Assembly (NCBI RefSeq): GCF_000733925.1
Contig: NZ_JPOO01000001.1
Location: 310,001 to 374,000 of the forward strand
Length of the DNA stretch: 64,000 nt
Direction of reading: 5' to 3'
DNA from: Arenibacter algicola
GTDB lineage: Bacteria > Bacteroidota > Bacteroidia > Flavobacteriales > Flavobacteriaceae
The notes under the pieces are model-generated. The model was not told the origin of the DNA, ran no database searches, and saw nothing but the letters and a program-made list of their open reading frames with translations. The position numbers were made by a program, and so were the translations under genes. Shown here in pieces: positions 1-8,700 of the stretch (position 1 is the stretch's first letter; each line of letters starts with the position of its first letter).

Positions 1-370
1 ATGGAGTTGTTTCCGCAAGTAGCATACTTTCCAGTGTGAGGTTCAATATGTTCTTTCTAATTTTTATGTATTTGTTTAATCTCGTATTCGTAATTTTTAA
101 TACGGTTTTAATTGATAGGAATAAGCAGGTTAGGTATTTCCCAAAAATTAATTTCGTAAGAAAATGATGAAGTTGTTGAAGGCATGGCCTTTTACCTTGC
201 TCCTTTACTCTCATGCTTCACTTTGTCTAAATGACTAATTTCTAATTAATGTTTTTGAGAACAAAAAGATGTGATTTATAGATTGTCCCTATATTTAAAT
301 CTTAAAATAGTCCAGTTTCTTGTTTCCAGTAGTCCAAGGGTCTTGTATCTTTGCTGTTCAATATTTAGTT
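1..370. other. Gene-free left edge
   Basis: AT-rich sequence before the first gene. Only very short open frames are present and none resembles a known protein. It presumably contains the promoter of the dehydrogenase that starts at 371, but I cannot pick out a convincing TAnnTTTG element. The first 40 bases could be the tail of an upstream gene, which cannot be judged from the window. Confidence 0.4.
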
Positions 371-1309
371 ATGAAAGTTCTCCATTTAGATGTTAACCAT
401 CCCTTGATCATTGAGCAATTCAATGCCCTGGGATTTCAAAATGATGAAGATTATACCTCCTCCAAGGAGGAAATTGAAAAGAAAATAGCCAATTATGATG
501 GTGTTATCATCAGAAGTAGGTTCACTATTGATGAGGCCTTTTTGGATAAGGCGGTCAACCTTAAGTTTATTGGCCGCTTGGGTGCAGGTCTGGAAAACAT
601 AGATACCGATCATGCCAAGCGACTGGGAATCTTTTTAGCTGCTGCCCCAGAGGGGAATAGGAATGCCGTTGGGGAACATGCGCTGGGAATGCTATTGTCC
701 CTTTTCAATAGATTGAACAAGGCGGACAGGGAGGTAAGAAATGGCAAATGGGACCGGGAAGGAAACCGTGGGATAGAGCTGGAAGGCAAAACGGTAGGCA
801 TCATTGGCTATGGAAATATGGGTAAGGCCTTTGCCAAAAAATTAAAGGGCTTTGATGTGGAAGTTATATGCTACGACATAGTTGGTGGTGTAGGGGATGA
901 GAATGCCAGACAGGTTGGGATAATGGAATTTAAGCAAAGGTCCGAAGTCGTTAGCCTTCATGTACCCCAGACTCCTTCTACCATAAATATGATCAATACC
1001 GATTTTCTAAAGGATTTCAAGAATCCCCTTTGGTTGATAAATACCGCAAGAGGGAAATGTGTGGTTACGGAAGACCTTGTTGTGGCAATGAAAGAGGGCA
1101 AGGTGCTCGGAGCAGGTTTGGATGTACTGGAATATGAGAAAAAATCTTTTGAAGATATGTTTGGCGGGTCAGAATTGCCAGAGGCCTTTACGTATTTGAT
1201 AAAGGCCAATAATGTACTGCTTACTCCGCATGTTGCGGGATGGACAGTGGAGAGCAAAATAAAATTGGCGCAAACGGTGGTGGACAAGATCAAGGAAAAA
1301 TTCTGCTAA
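371..1309 (+). CDS. D-2-hydroxyacid dehydrogenase (phosphoglycerate dehydrogenase-like)
   Basis: NAD-dependent D-isomer 2-hydroxyacid dehydrogenase, 312 residues from the ATG at 371; an upstream in-frame TTG at 320 would add 17 poorly conserved residues. The Rossmann core is clear: VGIIGYGNMG is the dinucleotide-binding glycine motif, followed by an acidic residue in CYDIVG. INTARG, GLDVLEYE and LLTPHVAGWT carry the usual catalytic Arg, Glu and His of the family. There is no C-terminal ACT domain, so it is the short form. Serine biosynthesis (3-phosphoglycerate oxidation) is a reasonable assignment, but related enzymes acting on other 2-hydroxyacids share all of these motifs and no other serine gene is adjacent. 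Confidence 0.85.
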   Translation: MKVLHLDVNHPLIIEQFNALGFQNDEDYTSSKEEIEKKIANYDGVIIRSRFTIDEAFLDKAVNLKFIGRLGAGLENIDTDHAKRLGIFLAAAPEGNRNAVGEHALGMLLSLFNRLNKADREVRNGKWDREGNRGIELEGKTVGIIGYGNMGKAFAKKLKGFDVEVICYDIVGGVGDENARQVGIMEFKQRSEVVSLHVPQTPSTINMINTDFLKDFKNPLWLINTARGKCVVTEDLVVAMKEGKVLGAGLDVLEYEKKSFEDMFGGSELPEAFTYLIKANNVLLTPHVAGWTVESKIKLAQTVVDKIKEKFC

Positions 1310-1414
1310 GCAAGGCCAGAAGCCTCTAATTTTGATCTTTTAAGCCATAGGGTCCATTGGTTATTGTACTGGACACTCTCCCTTCGGAGTTTGAGATTTT
1401 ATAAATAGAAGATC

Positions 1415-1801
1415 ATGAAAAATAGAGTTACAGGATTGGGCGGTTTTTTCTTTAAGACCAAAGACCCTAATGCAATTAAACAATGGTACAATAAACATTT
1501 AGGACTCAATACGGATCAATACGGCTGTACATTTTGGTGGAAGGACAAGGAGGGGCAGGACTGCTCTACCCAATGGAGCCCCATGAAGGACGATACCAAT
1601 TATTTTAAACCTAGCAAATCCCCTTTTATGATGAACTTCCGAGTAGAGAATTTGGAGGAATTGCTGAAAGTTCTAAGGCTGGAAGGAGTTACTGTTGTAG
1701 GCGAAATAGAGGAATACAGTTACGGTAAATTCGGTTGGATATTGGATCCTGATGGTAACAAGCTGGAATTGTGGGAGCCCAATGACAAAGCGTTTCTTTG
1801 A
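1415..1801 (+). CDS. VOC (glyoxalase/bleomycin resistance) family protein
   Basis: Small cytosolic protein of 128 residues with the vicinal oxygen chelate fold: an N-terminal beta-alpha-beta unit (GGFFFKTKDPNAIKQWYNKHLGL) and the typical ending WILDPDGNKLELWEP, in which the Glu of LELWEP is the usual metal ligand. A single module of this size would form a dimer. The family includes glyoxalases, dioxygenases and antibiotic-binding proteins, so the substrate is unknown. It follows the dehydrogenase gene in the same direction after about 105 bases and may or may not be co-transcribed. Confidence 0.8.
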   Translation: MKNRVTGLGGFFFKTKDPNAIKQWYNKHLGLNTDQYGCTFWWKDKEGQDCSTQWSPMKDDTNYFKPSKSPFMMNFRVENLEELLKVLRLEGVTVVGEIEEYSYGKFGWILDPDGNKLELWEPNDKAFL

Positions 1802-1854
1802 TTAGAAAATAATTATTACATTTAGTACTATTATTAATCAACTAAAACACTACC

Positions 1855-2355
1855 ATGTCAGAAGAAAATAAAGATTTAGGGGATAAGGCCAAAGACGCTG
1901 CAAAAGGTGCCAAAAAATCGGCCAAAGAGTTTGCCAAGGATGCCAAGGAATCTGCAAAGGAGTTTGCGGAAGATACCAAAGAGGCTGCCAAGGAATTTAA
2001 GGAAGACACTAAGGAAGCTGCCAAGGATTTTGGTCAGGAGGCCAAAAAAACCGCTGATGAATTTAAGGAAGGTCTGGCAAGTGCAGGTGGGGATAATAAG
2101 AAAATTCTGGCCGGGGTCCTAGCCATTGTCTTTGGACAATTAGGTGTCCATAAGTTTATACTGGGATATCAAAAAGAGGGAATAATTATGTTGGTAGCAA
2201 CCGTAATAGGCTATGCAACTATGTGTTTAATTATAGGGAGTTTTATTGTAATGGCTACTGCCATTGTGGGGCTAATAGAAGGTATTATATATTTGACCAA
2301 AAGCGATGAGGATTTCTATAACACCTATCAGGTAGGTAAGAAGCCTTGGTTCTAA
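1855..2355 (+). CDS. TM2-domain membrane protein with N-terminal LEA-like repeats
   Basis: 166 residues in two parts. Residues about 1-75 are almost entirely Lys, Glu, Asp and Ala in an 11-residue repeat (DTKEAAKEFKE-like units, at least four in tandem), as in group 3 LEA and apolipoprotein-like amphipathic helices. Residues about 82-150 form a TM2 domain: two hydrophobic helices joined by a short turn, with the typical G-x-x-G-x-H-x-F-x-x-G pattern in GQLGVHKFILGYQ. The protein is probably membrane-anchored with a long charged helix on one side. Function is unknown; membrane protection or stress binding is only inference from the repeat type. A hairpin terminator follows. Confidence 0.75.
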   Translation: MSEENKDLGDKAKDAAKGAKKSAKEFAKDAKESAKEFAEDTKEAAKEFKEDTKEAAKDFGQEAKKTADEFKEGLASAGGDNKKILAGVLAIVFGQLGVHKFILGYQKEGIIMLVATVIGYATMCLIIGSFIVMATAIVGLIEGIIYLTKSDEDFYNTYQVGKKPWF

Positions 2356-2365
2356 GAATATATTG

Positions 2366-2398
2366 AAGTCAGATTATTTATGGTCTGACTTTCTTTTT
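2366..2398 (+). terminator. Rho-independent terminator after the TM2 gene
   Basis: Eight-base arms AAGTCAGA (2366-2373) and TCTGACTT (2384-2391) enclose a 10-base loop and are followed by a T-rich run. It sits 10 bases after the stop codon of the TM2-domain gene. Confidence 0.75.
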
Positions 2399-2485
2399 AT
2401 CAATATTAATCGTAATATTACGATAAATTGAAATGCTAAACCAAGGGTCTTTTTAAGACCTAGGTTTGTTCCAAAAAGTATATTC

Positions 2486-2977
2486 ATGGAGATACGCACT
2501 ATGAAAAACAGCGATTGGCCTGCAGTTGCTGAAATTTACCAGCAGGGCATGGATACGGGCTTTGCTACCTTCGAAAAAGTAGTCCCTTCCTTTGAGGTGT
2601 GGGATGCAAGTCATCTTGCGGTAGGAAGATTGGTGGCCGTTAATGGGGAAACCATATTGGGCTGGGCAGCACTTTCCCCTGTATCCAGCAGATGTGTTTA
2701 TGGAGGGGTGGCCGAGGTTAGTGTTTATATAGGACAGGGCAATAGGGGCCAAGGTGTGGGTAAAATGCTAATGCAGCAGTTGATTGTTGAAAGTGAAAAA
2801 GCGGGTTTATGGACCCTGCAATCGGGAATATTTCCGGAAAATGAAGGAAGTGTGGAATTACATCTCAAAATGGGGTTCCGTTTTATAGGCAAAAGGGAGC
2901 GCGTAGGCAAACGGGATAATGTCTGGAAGGATAATCTTCTCTTTGAAAGAAGAAGTACAGTAGTGGGCGTGGATTAG
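2486..2977 (+). CDS. GNAT N-acetyltransferase (phosphinothricin acetyltransferase-like)
   Basis: 163-residue acetyl-CoA-dependent N-acetyltransferase. The opening EIRTMKNSDWPAVAEIYQQGM and the region around residues 72-95 (VAEVSVYIGQGNRGQGVGKMLM) match GNAT motif A, with the acetyl-CoA pyrophosphate loop GNRGQGVGK. The C-terminal LHLKMGFRFIGKRERVGKR is typical of the phosphinothricin/methionine sulfoximine acetyltransferase branch. The natural substrate is not determined by sequence; housekeeping detoxification of methionine sulfoximine-like amino acids is a known role of this branch. It stands alone between a terminator and a convergent gene. Confidence 0.85.
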   Translation: MEIRTMKNSDWPAVAEIYQQGMDTGFATFEKVVPSFEVWDASHLAVGRLVAVNGETILGWAALSPVSSRCVYGGVAEVSVYIGQGNRGQGVGKMLMQQLIVESEKAGLWTLQSGIFPENEGSVELHLKMGFRFIGKRERVGKRDNVWKDNLLFERRSTVVGVD

Positions 2978-3018
2978 CCTAATGCTAGCGCTTTTAGGAT
3001 TGCCTTAGGGAGAAAACC

Positions 3019-4842
3019 CTAGGCAGGGTTTCCTTCATCCTGTTGCCCCTCGGCCAATTTTCGTTCCAATTCCGCCTGAAACTCTTCCATAACGGGCTTT
3101 ACCGTGCTTTCAGGGAGGTCGGCAATTTTAATATACATTAAACCGTCTACCGAGTTGTTGAACAAGGGATCCACATTAAAGGCCACCACTTTAGCATTCT
3201 GTTTAATGTATTTTTTGATCAATACCGGGAGTCTTAGACTTCCTGGCTCCACTTCTTCAATAAGCCTGTCGAATTTGTTGAGATCAGCTTCGGTTTCATC
3301 AAAAATAAAATCTTTGTCCGCATCGTTAAGCTTCACCTTAAATTCCTTTTTGGGCCTAATGTATTGCGCCACGTACGGATCCCAATAATTACTTTTCATA
3401 AATTCTATCATCAAGGACTTTGAAAAGTTGGAAAACTGGTTACTGATACTTACCCCTCCAATTAAATATTTGTGGTCAGGGAAGCGTAAGGTAGTATGTA
3501 CAATCCCCTTCCATAAAAGAAATAAGGGCATTGGTTTTTGCTGATATTCCTTGATGATGTAGGCCCTGCCCATTTCTATTGATTGGGACATCATGCCGTA
3601 TAGTTCAGGTTCAAATCTAAATAGGTCCTGTAAGTAAAACCCGTCTATTCCGTATTCCTCAAATATTTCCGAGCCCATACCCATACGGTAGGCCCCAACG
3701 ATTACTTTGTCCTCGTCGTCCCAAAGAAAGAGGTGGCGGTAATAATTATCAAACTTATCCAGATCAATGGCGTTATTGGTCCCTTCCCCTATGGCCCTAA
3801 ATGTAACCTCCCTTTGTCTGCCAATTTCATTCAGAATAAAGGGCATATCCGTCGCCTTGGCCAAAAAGACCTCATAATTTTTGCTTTGTAACAGTCTGCA
3901 GTCTTTCTCCCTTAGGCGTTCAATCTCCTCCTGTATGACCTCAGTGCGCACGGCTGCGGCTATTTTTCTTGGGGCCTTCGGTATTTTTAAACTTGTTGGA
4001 ATCTGGTCCAATAGCCTTTCCTTCTCATAGGCATTGGAAAGCATATAGGTCTTGCGCCTTAAAAGGTCTGCAAATTCTGCCAAATTTTCCTGTTCGTTCT
4101 GAGTTTGTACGGAAATAGGTTGCCCAATACGTACCTTGATAATCCTGTTCTTTTGGGTGGTTACTTCAGACGGTAGTTTGGCTGTACGGAATACGTCGCT
4201 TATCTTGGATAAACGATAAAACAACCTACTGTTTTTAGCGTGAAAATAGATGGGAACCACAGGTACCTCTGCCCGGCGTATTAGTTTTAGGGCAGCTTCC
4301 TCCCAAGGTTTGTCTACAATTAATTTTCCGTCCCTGTAGGTAGAAACTTCCCCCGCTGGAAAAATTCCCAAAGGGTGGCCGTCCTGCAAATGCTTCATGG
4401 CGCTCTTGAACCCTGAAATACTGCTTTTGGCATCCTTGTGTGTCTCAAAAGGATTTACAGGCAGTATATAGGGGGACATGGGTTCTATCCTGTTCAATAG
4501 GAAGTTGGCGATTATCTTAAAATCGGATCTATGGTTTAAAAGTAGTTTTAGAAGTAGCACCCCGTCTATCCCACCAAGCGGATGATTGGAAATGGTAATA
4601 TAGCAACCTTGTTTGGGCAGGCGTTTAAAATCTTCCTCGGGAATCTCGAATTTTATTTCATAATGGTCCAAAATGGCATCCAAAAAGGCCAGTCCATCCA
4701 AATGCTTGTGTTGGTCGTAAAATTGGTTGATACTGGAAATCTTGGTTACTTTCATAAGCACCCATCCAATAAACGTTCCCAGAAAGCCGTATTTATCCAA
4801 GTTAATAGCCTTCGCTACCTCCTTTGCGGTTACTAAACCCAT
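3019..4842 (-). CDS. olsF: Bifunctional acyltransferase, OlsF-like ornithine-lipid synthase
   Basis: 607 residues with two acyltransferase modules. Residues about 70-280 are a PlsC/LPLAT-type O-acyltransferase with catalytic NHPLGGIDG (His87, Asp93) and the FPAGEVS motif. Residues about 320-560 resemble the OlsB/hemolysin-type GNAT N-acyltransferase (REVTFRAIGEG, YRMGMG, LQDLFRF, IEMGRAYI). This order, O-acyltransferase first, is that of OlsF, which makes ornithine lipid from ornithine and two acyl donors and is known from Serratia and Flavobacterium. The membrane-lipid role is inferred from this architecture. It is a single gene convergent with the GNAT gene, and the stop codon lies within a short imperfect hairpin. 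Confidence 0.75.
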   Translation of the reverse strand: MGLVTAKEVAKAINLDKYGFLGTFIGWVLMKVTKISSINQFYDQHKHLDGLAFLDAILDHYEIKFEIPEEDFKRLPKQGCYITISNHPLGGIDGVLLLKLLLNHRSDFKIIANFLLNRIEPMSPYILPVNPFETHKDAKSSISGFKSAMKHLQDGHPLGIFPAGEVSTYRDGKLIVDKPWEEAALKLIRRAEVPVVPIYFHAKNSRLFYRLSKISDVFRTAKLPSEVTTQKNRIIKVRIGQPISVQTQNEQENLAEFADLLRRKTYMLSNAYEKERLLDQIPTSLKIPKAPRKIAAAVRTEVIQEEIERLREKDCRLLQSKNYEVFLAKATDMPFILNEIGRQREVTFRAIGEGTNNAIDLDKFDNYYRHLFLWDDEDKVIVGAYRMGMGSEIFEEYGIDGFYLQDLFRFEPELYGMMSQSIEMGRAYIIKEYQQKPMPLFLLWKGIVHTTLRFPDHKYLIGGVSISNQFSNFSKSLMIEFMKSNYWDPYVAQYIRPKKEFKVKLNDADKDFIFDETEADLNKFDRLIEEVEPGSLRLPVLIKKYIKQNAKVVAFNVDPLFNNSVDGLMYIKIADLPESTVKPVMEEFQAELERKLAEGQQDEGNPA

Positions 4843-4928
4843 ACCTTAGTGTAATTTGGTAACCGCTAAGATAGGAAAATCACTACAGCTATCCTTATTT
4901 ATACTTTCCAACCAATTATTTCAATGCC

Positions 4929-6179
4929 CTATTGCACTACCAATTGTACTGTTTCCTTGCCACGTTGTTCAAGCAGGATTTCCTTGCCATTTTGGAGACT
5001 TGTTAAAGCTTCGGTGTCAAAATGCCTAATGGTATATAGGGAAACACCCTCATGATGCACCACCTTGAACCTACTTTTTAACAGGTTTAAAAGCTCCTCT
5101 AATTTGTCAAATTTATTATCGACACATACAGAAAAACTAATGGCGGAATTTTGTATCAGATCTACTTTCATCTGATGGTCGTGCAATAATTTAAATAGTT
5201 CGCTGATACTATCTTCCACAATGAACGAAAAATCCAAGGAGGATAGCTTCATTAGCACTTGGTTCTTTTTTACGATAAAACAGGGAACCTTAGGTTCTAT
5301 CCCAATGCCTTTTCCGACTGTGGTTCCTTTGTCCTTAGGGTTAATAAAGGATTTAACGTGTAAGGGTATTTCTTTTCTCTGCAATGGTTGCAAAGTTTTT
5401 GGGTGAATTACGGAAGCCCCATAAAAGGCAAGTTCAATGGCTTCCCGATAAGAGATTTTGTTTAATAATTCTGTTTTTTCAAAATATCTTGGATCGGCAT
5501 TTAAAACCCCTGGAACATCTTTCCAAATCGTTACTTCCTCGGCATTTAGGCAATAGGCCAAAATAGCAGCAGTGTAGTCAGAACCCTCACGGCCCAAAGT
5601 AGTGGTAAAGTTGTTATCATCACTTCCTAAAAAGCCCTGTGTAATATTTAGTTTATGCTTATCTACCTTCTCGTTGACGTTTATTTGCGTTTTATCCCAA
5701 TTTACTTTGGCATCGCGATAATCGTCGTTGGTCTTGATCAAAGAGCGCACGTCCAACCATTGATTGGCTATTCCAATTTCATTTAAATAGGCGCTGAGAA
5801 TGGTGGTAGAAACCAATTCGCCATAACCTACAACCTGATCATATACAAATCCATGTTTAGGAGATTTGTTCCAGACCAAAAAGCCCTGTACTTCATCAAA
5901 AAGTGTTTTTACCTTGGCAAAAACCGGATGCTTGTCATTGGGAAACAAGTCGTGCAGAATGTTGTCATGATATTGAATAACCTCATGCACTGCTGCCGGT
6001 AATAAAGACTTATCCTTAAAATAGGCATTTACAACATCTTCCATGGCATTGGTCGTCTTCCCCATGGCCGATACTACCAAAAGGGTGTTGTCATGACCAA
6101 CTTCCTCTAAAACCCTAACAACGTTTTTTACACTGCTTGCATCTTTTACCGATGCTCCTCCAAATTTAAAAACCCTCAT
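4929..6179 (-). CDS. lysC: Aspartate kinase
   Basis: 416-residue monofunctional aspartokinase (ATP + L-aspartate to 4-phospho-L-aspartate), first step towards lysine, threonine and methionine. The N-terminal VFKFGGASV motif, TTLGREGSDYTAAILAYCL and WKDVPGVLNADPR are the nucleotide- and substrate-binding signatures. The C-terminal region (about 300-400) is a shortened ACT-type regulatory part (VLMKLSSLDFSFIVED). Its start codon overlaps the stop of the upstream GNAT gene by four bases, so the two are probably translated from one message. Whether it is feedback-inhibited cannot be read from the sequence. Confidence 0.88.
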   Translation of the reverse strand: MRVFKFGGASVKDASSVKNVVRVLEEVGHDNTLLVVSAMGKTTNAMEDVVNAYFKDKSLLPAAVHEVIQYHDNILHDLFPNDKHPVFAKVKTLFDEVQGFLVWNKSPKHGFVYDQVVGYGELVSTTILSAYLNEIGIANQWLDVRSLIKTNDDYRDAKVNWDKTQINVNEKVDKHKLNITQGFLGSDDNNFTTTLGREGSDYTAAILAYCLNAEEVTIWKDVPGVLNADPRYFEKTELLNKISYREAIELAFYGASVIHPKTLQPLQRKEIPLHVKSFINPKDKGTTVGKGIGIEPKVPCFIVKKNQVLMKLSSLDFSFIVEDSISELFKLLHDHQMKVDLIQNSAISFSVCVDNKFDKLEELLNLLKSRFKVVHHEGVSLYTIRHFDTEALTSLQNGKEILLEQRGKETVQLVVQ

Positions 6180-6655
6180 AACTTATTTAAAAATGTTTTA
6201 ATTCCTTTTTCGTCCAAATGAACTACATTCCAATCCCTCAAAACTCTGGCGCCTTTACTTTCGTAAAACGAAATCGCCGGGTCATTCCAGTCCAAGACCT
6301 CCCAGCTAATACGTTTAACCCCAAGTTGATATCCGTGCTCCACTACTTTTGCCAACAAGGCCGCACCCAGCCCACTACCTCTCATTGCTTCGGTAACTAT
6401 CAGATCTTCCAAGTGTATAATTGGACCTTTCCAAGTGGAGTACCTACTGTACAAAAGGGCCATCCCTACCACATCCCCATCAGTTTCCGCAACATAGCAA
6501 TGGAACAATTTGTCCGTGCCAAATCCATCCGTTTTTAAATCCTCTACCGTAACCTCTACGGCATTGTCCTCCTTTTCAAAAACGGCCAATTCCTGGATCA
6601 GTTTATGTACCTGGGCCATATCCTTGGCTTCGGCATCTCGAATAATGTACTTCAT
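6176..6655 (-). CDS. GNAT N-acetyltransferase (spermidine/diamine acetyltransferase-like)
   Basis: 159 residues with a compact GNAT fold. IRDAEAKDMAQVHKLIQELAVFEK at the start and GPIIHLEDLIVTEAMRGSGLGAALL in the middle (acetyl-CoA loop RGSGLGAAL) match the SSAT/diamine acetyltransferase group; RISWEVLDWNDPAISFYESKGA is the conserved C-terminal part. The acceptor amine is unknown. The gene overlaps the aspartate kinase gene by four bases and is first in a two-gene leftward unit, divergent from fbp. Confidence 0.82.
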   Translation of the reverse strand: MKYIIRDAEAKDMAQVHKLIQELAVFEKEDNAVEVTVEDLKTDGFGTDKLFHCYVAETDGDVVGMALLYSRYSTWKGPIIHLEDLIVTEAMRGSGLGAALLAKVVEHGYQLGVKRISWEVLDWNDPAISFYESKGARVLRDWNVVHLDEKGIKTFLNKL

Positions 6656-6768
6656 AATTGTTACAAATAAAACACAAAGTTATAAATTTAAAAAATCATT
6701 ATTTTACGAAAACGTTGTAGTTTCACAAATTAACCGATATTTGTGCTCAAATAAACAAAGCTTTTGTA

Positions 6769-7776
6769 ATGCACAGAAAAAATACGACCCTGGGAGAATT
6801 CATTATTGAAAACCAATCTTCTTTCCAATATTCCTCCGGAGAACTTTCCAAACTTATAAACGCTATTAGATTGGCGGCAAAAGTAGTAAACCACGAGGTA
6901 AATAAGGCGGGATTGGTAGATATTATTGGGGCGGCAGGGGATACCAATATTCAGGGGGAGGACCAACAAAAATTGGATGTTCTGGCCAACGAAAAATTTA
7001 TTCAGACCTTAATTAATCGTGAAATTGTCTGTGGGATAGCCTCCGAGGAAGAAGATGATTTTATCAGTATTAATAGTAGTGATAACCAACACCAAAACAA
7101 ATACATTGTATTGATAGATCCCTTGGATGGTTCGGCCAATATAGATGTGAATGTTTCCGTAGGGACCATTTTCTCCATATACAGAAGGGTTACCCCTATT
7201 GGCACCCCTGTTTCCCTAGAAGATTTTTTGCAGCCTGGCAGGGCGCAAATAGCGGCAGGCTATATTGTTTATGGAACTTCGACCATGTTGGTGTATACTA
7301 CTGGCGACGGGGTGAACGGATTTACCTTAAATCCGGCCCTGGGAACTTTTTATCTTTCCCATCCCAATATGGAGTTTCCCGAAACGGGCAAAATTTACTC
7401 GGTAAACGAGGGTAATTATGTACACTTCCCCCAAGGTGTAAAGGATTACATTAAATATTGCCAAAAGGAGGAAGGGGATAGGCCGTATACCTCAAGATAC
7501 ATTGGTTCCCTGGTTTCCGATTTCCATAGAAATATGATCAAGGGCGGAATTTATTTATATCCCAAGAGCAGTGTTGCAGCGGAGGGTAAATTGCGTTTGC
7601 TCTACGAATGCAATCCAATGGCATTTATTGCCGAACAGGCCAAAGGGAAGGCCAGTAATGGGTTTGGTCCCATTTTGGACATTAAACCTACCGAACTGCA
7701 TATGAGGGTGCCCTTCTTCTGTGGAAGCAAAAAAATGGTAGAAAAGGCAGAGGAGTTTATGCAGGCCGCAAAATAG
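6769..7776 (+). CDS. fbp: Fructose-1,6-bisphosphatase, class I
   Basis: 335 residues, the usual length for class I enzymes that hydrolyse fructose 1,6-bisphosphate in gluconeogenesis. VCGIASEEEDDF and VLIDPLDGSANIDVNVSVGTIFSIYRR hold the acidic metal ligands and the DPLDGS signature; GGIYLYPKSS and RLLYECNPMAFIAEQAKGKAS form the substrate-binding C-terminal part. Essential when the cell grows on amino acids or other non-sugar carbon. The start at 6769 is followed by a normal reading frame. A bidirectional hairpin terminator lies two bases after the stop. Confidence 0.95.
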   Translation: MHRKNTTLGEFIIENQSSFQYSSGELSKLINAIRLAAKVVNHEVNKAGLVDIIGAAGDTNIQGEDQQKLDVLANEKFIQTLINREIVCGIASEEEDDFISINSSDNQHQNKYIVLIDPLDGSANIDVNVSVGTIFSIYRRVTPIGTPVSLEDFLQPGRAQIAAGYIVYGTSTMLVYTTGDGVNGFTLNPALGTFYLSHPNMEFPETGKIYSVNEGNYVHFPQGVKDYIKYCQKEEGDRPYTSRYIGSLVSDFHRNMIKGGIYLYPKSSVAAEGKLRLLYECNPMAFIAEQAKGKASNGFGPILDIKPTELHMRVPFFCGSKKMVEKAEEFMQAAK

Positions 7777-7777
7777 G

Positions 7778-7803
7778 AAAAGGAGCCAATAGCTCCTTTT
7801 CTT
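7778..7803 (+). terminator. Bidirectional terminator between fbp and the TerB-like gene
   Basis: Perfect nine-base arms AAAAGGAGC (7778-7786) and GCTCCTTTT (7792-7800) with a five-base loop, located between two convergent genes. The A-rich left arm and T-rich right arm let it work in both directions. Confidence 0.75.
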
Positions 7804-7823
7804 AATTATATGGATATCGGATA

Positions 7824-8252
7824 TTAGTGTTTCAAAAGGTACAAATAGTCCTCAAAACTTATTTTTCCAGTAAAAATATCTATAGATCTTTTAATGATCA
7901 GATTGGCACTTTCGGACCTGTACCCCAAACCTATGGCGTATTTGGTGATTAGGGCTCTTTCCTCCTCATCAATTACATTGTCAACGAAGATAATTCTGAA
8001 CAAATCGAATAACCTTTCCAAACGCTCTTCAGAACTGGCAGGTGGATTAATAGGATATTTGTTATCCGATTTCATAACTTCTTTATATTCATCCTCCGTA
8101 ATATCAAGCTTATTGGCAAAACGGTCCAATAATTCCCTTTCCTTAGAGTTTATTTCGCCGTCAATGGCGGCCAAAGTAGCAATAGATGCAAAATGCGCTA
8201 AATTTCTTCTGTGCGTACCACTACTATATAAATCAACATAAGACATACTCAT
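7824..8252 (-). CDS. TerB-like tellurite-resistance-family protein
   Basis: About 142 all-helical residues starting MSMSYVDLYSSG at 8252; an in-frame ATG at 8270 would add six residues. Two acidic EF-hand-like segments, DGEINSKERELLDRF and DNVIDEEERALITKY, are the mark of the TerB/DjlA N-terminal domain, which binds metal or acts as a membrane-stress sensor. There are no other ter genes nearby, so tellurite resistance is not implied. Probably a small cytosolic regulator of unknown role. Confidence 0.7.
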   Translation of the reverse strand: MSMSYVDLYSSGTHRRNLAHFASIATLAAIDGEINSKERELLDRFANKLDITEDEYKEVMKSDNKYPINPPASSEERLERLFDLFRIIFVDNVIDEEERALITKYAIGLGYRSESANLIIKRSIDIFTGKISFEDYLYLLKH

Positions 8253-8700
8253 AATATTTATTTGCAACAAAGATAAATTTTTAGAAAAGTTTATTTATAA
8301 ATTTCTTTAATTATTTCACAGTGGTTTCGTTACCGAAGGTTGCGACCATGGGGCTAAGAGTTGGAAAGTTTGGTTTAATAGTGCGGTTTGCCCCGTCCAT
8401 TTAAGGGACGGGAATATTTAACTTGCCGATCAGTATTTTAATTCTTGAGCTTGGTAATAACAGATGGCCAAAAGACCAAGGTAAAATGATAGTTTCTTTC
8501 AACGGATAGTTGTAAATATCTAAGTAACAGGATTTAGTAGGTAATTGTATAATTTCCATTAATAATTTATAGCTTGTTCGGGCATTTTTAAATACCCCTT
8601 TATTATAAGCCGAATAAAAAGAGGTGTTTTTTATTTATTGTGATATCTTTGACTATATCAACTACTAATTGTTTTAATTAAGCTTTAGAGCACCCCTAAT
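8253..8700. other. Intergenic region between divergent genes
   Basis: About 450 bases with no convincing gene. It should contain promoters for the leftward TerB-like gene and the rightward sensor kinase. A short inverted repeat TGATAT/ATATCA at 8641-8660 lies about 40 bases before the kinase start and could be a binding site, but this is weak. Confidence 0.4.

Noticed and set aside
1842..2024. Leftward Ser/Ala/Leu-rich frame
   Set aside because: Produced by the repetitive Lys/Glu/Ala codons of the LEA-like region on the other strand.
7824..8252. Tellurite-resistance determinant
   Set aside because: Only a TerB-like domain is present, with no other ter genes; resistance cannot be claimed.
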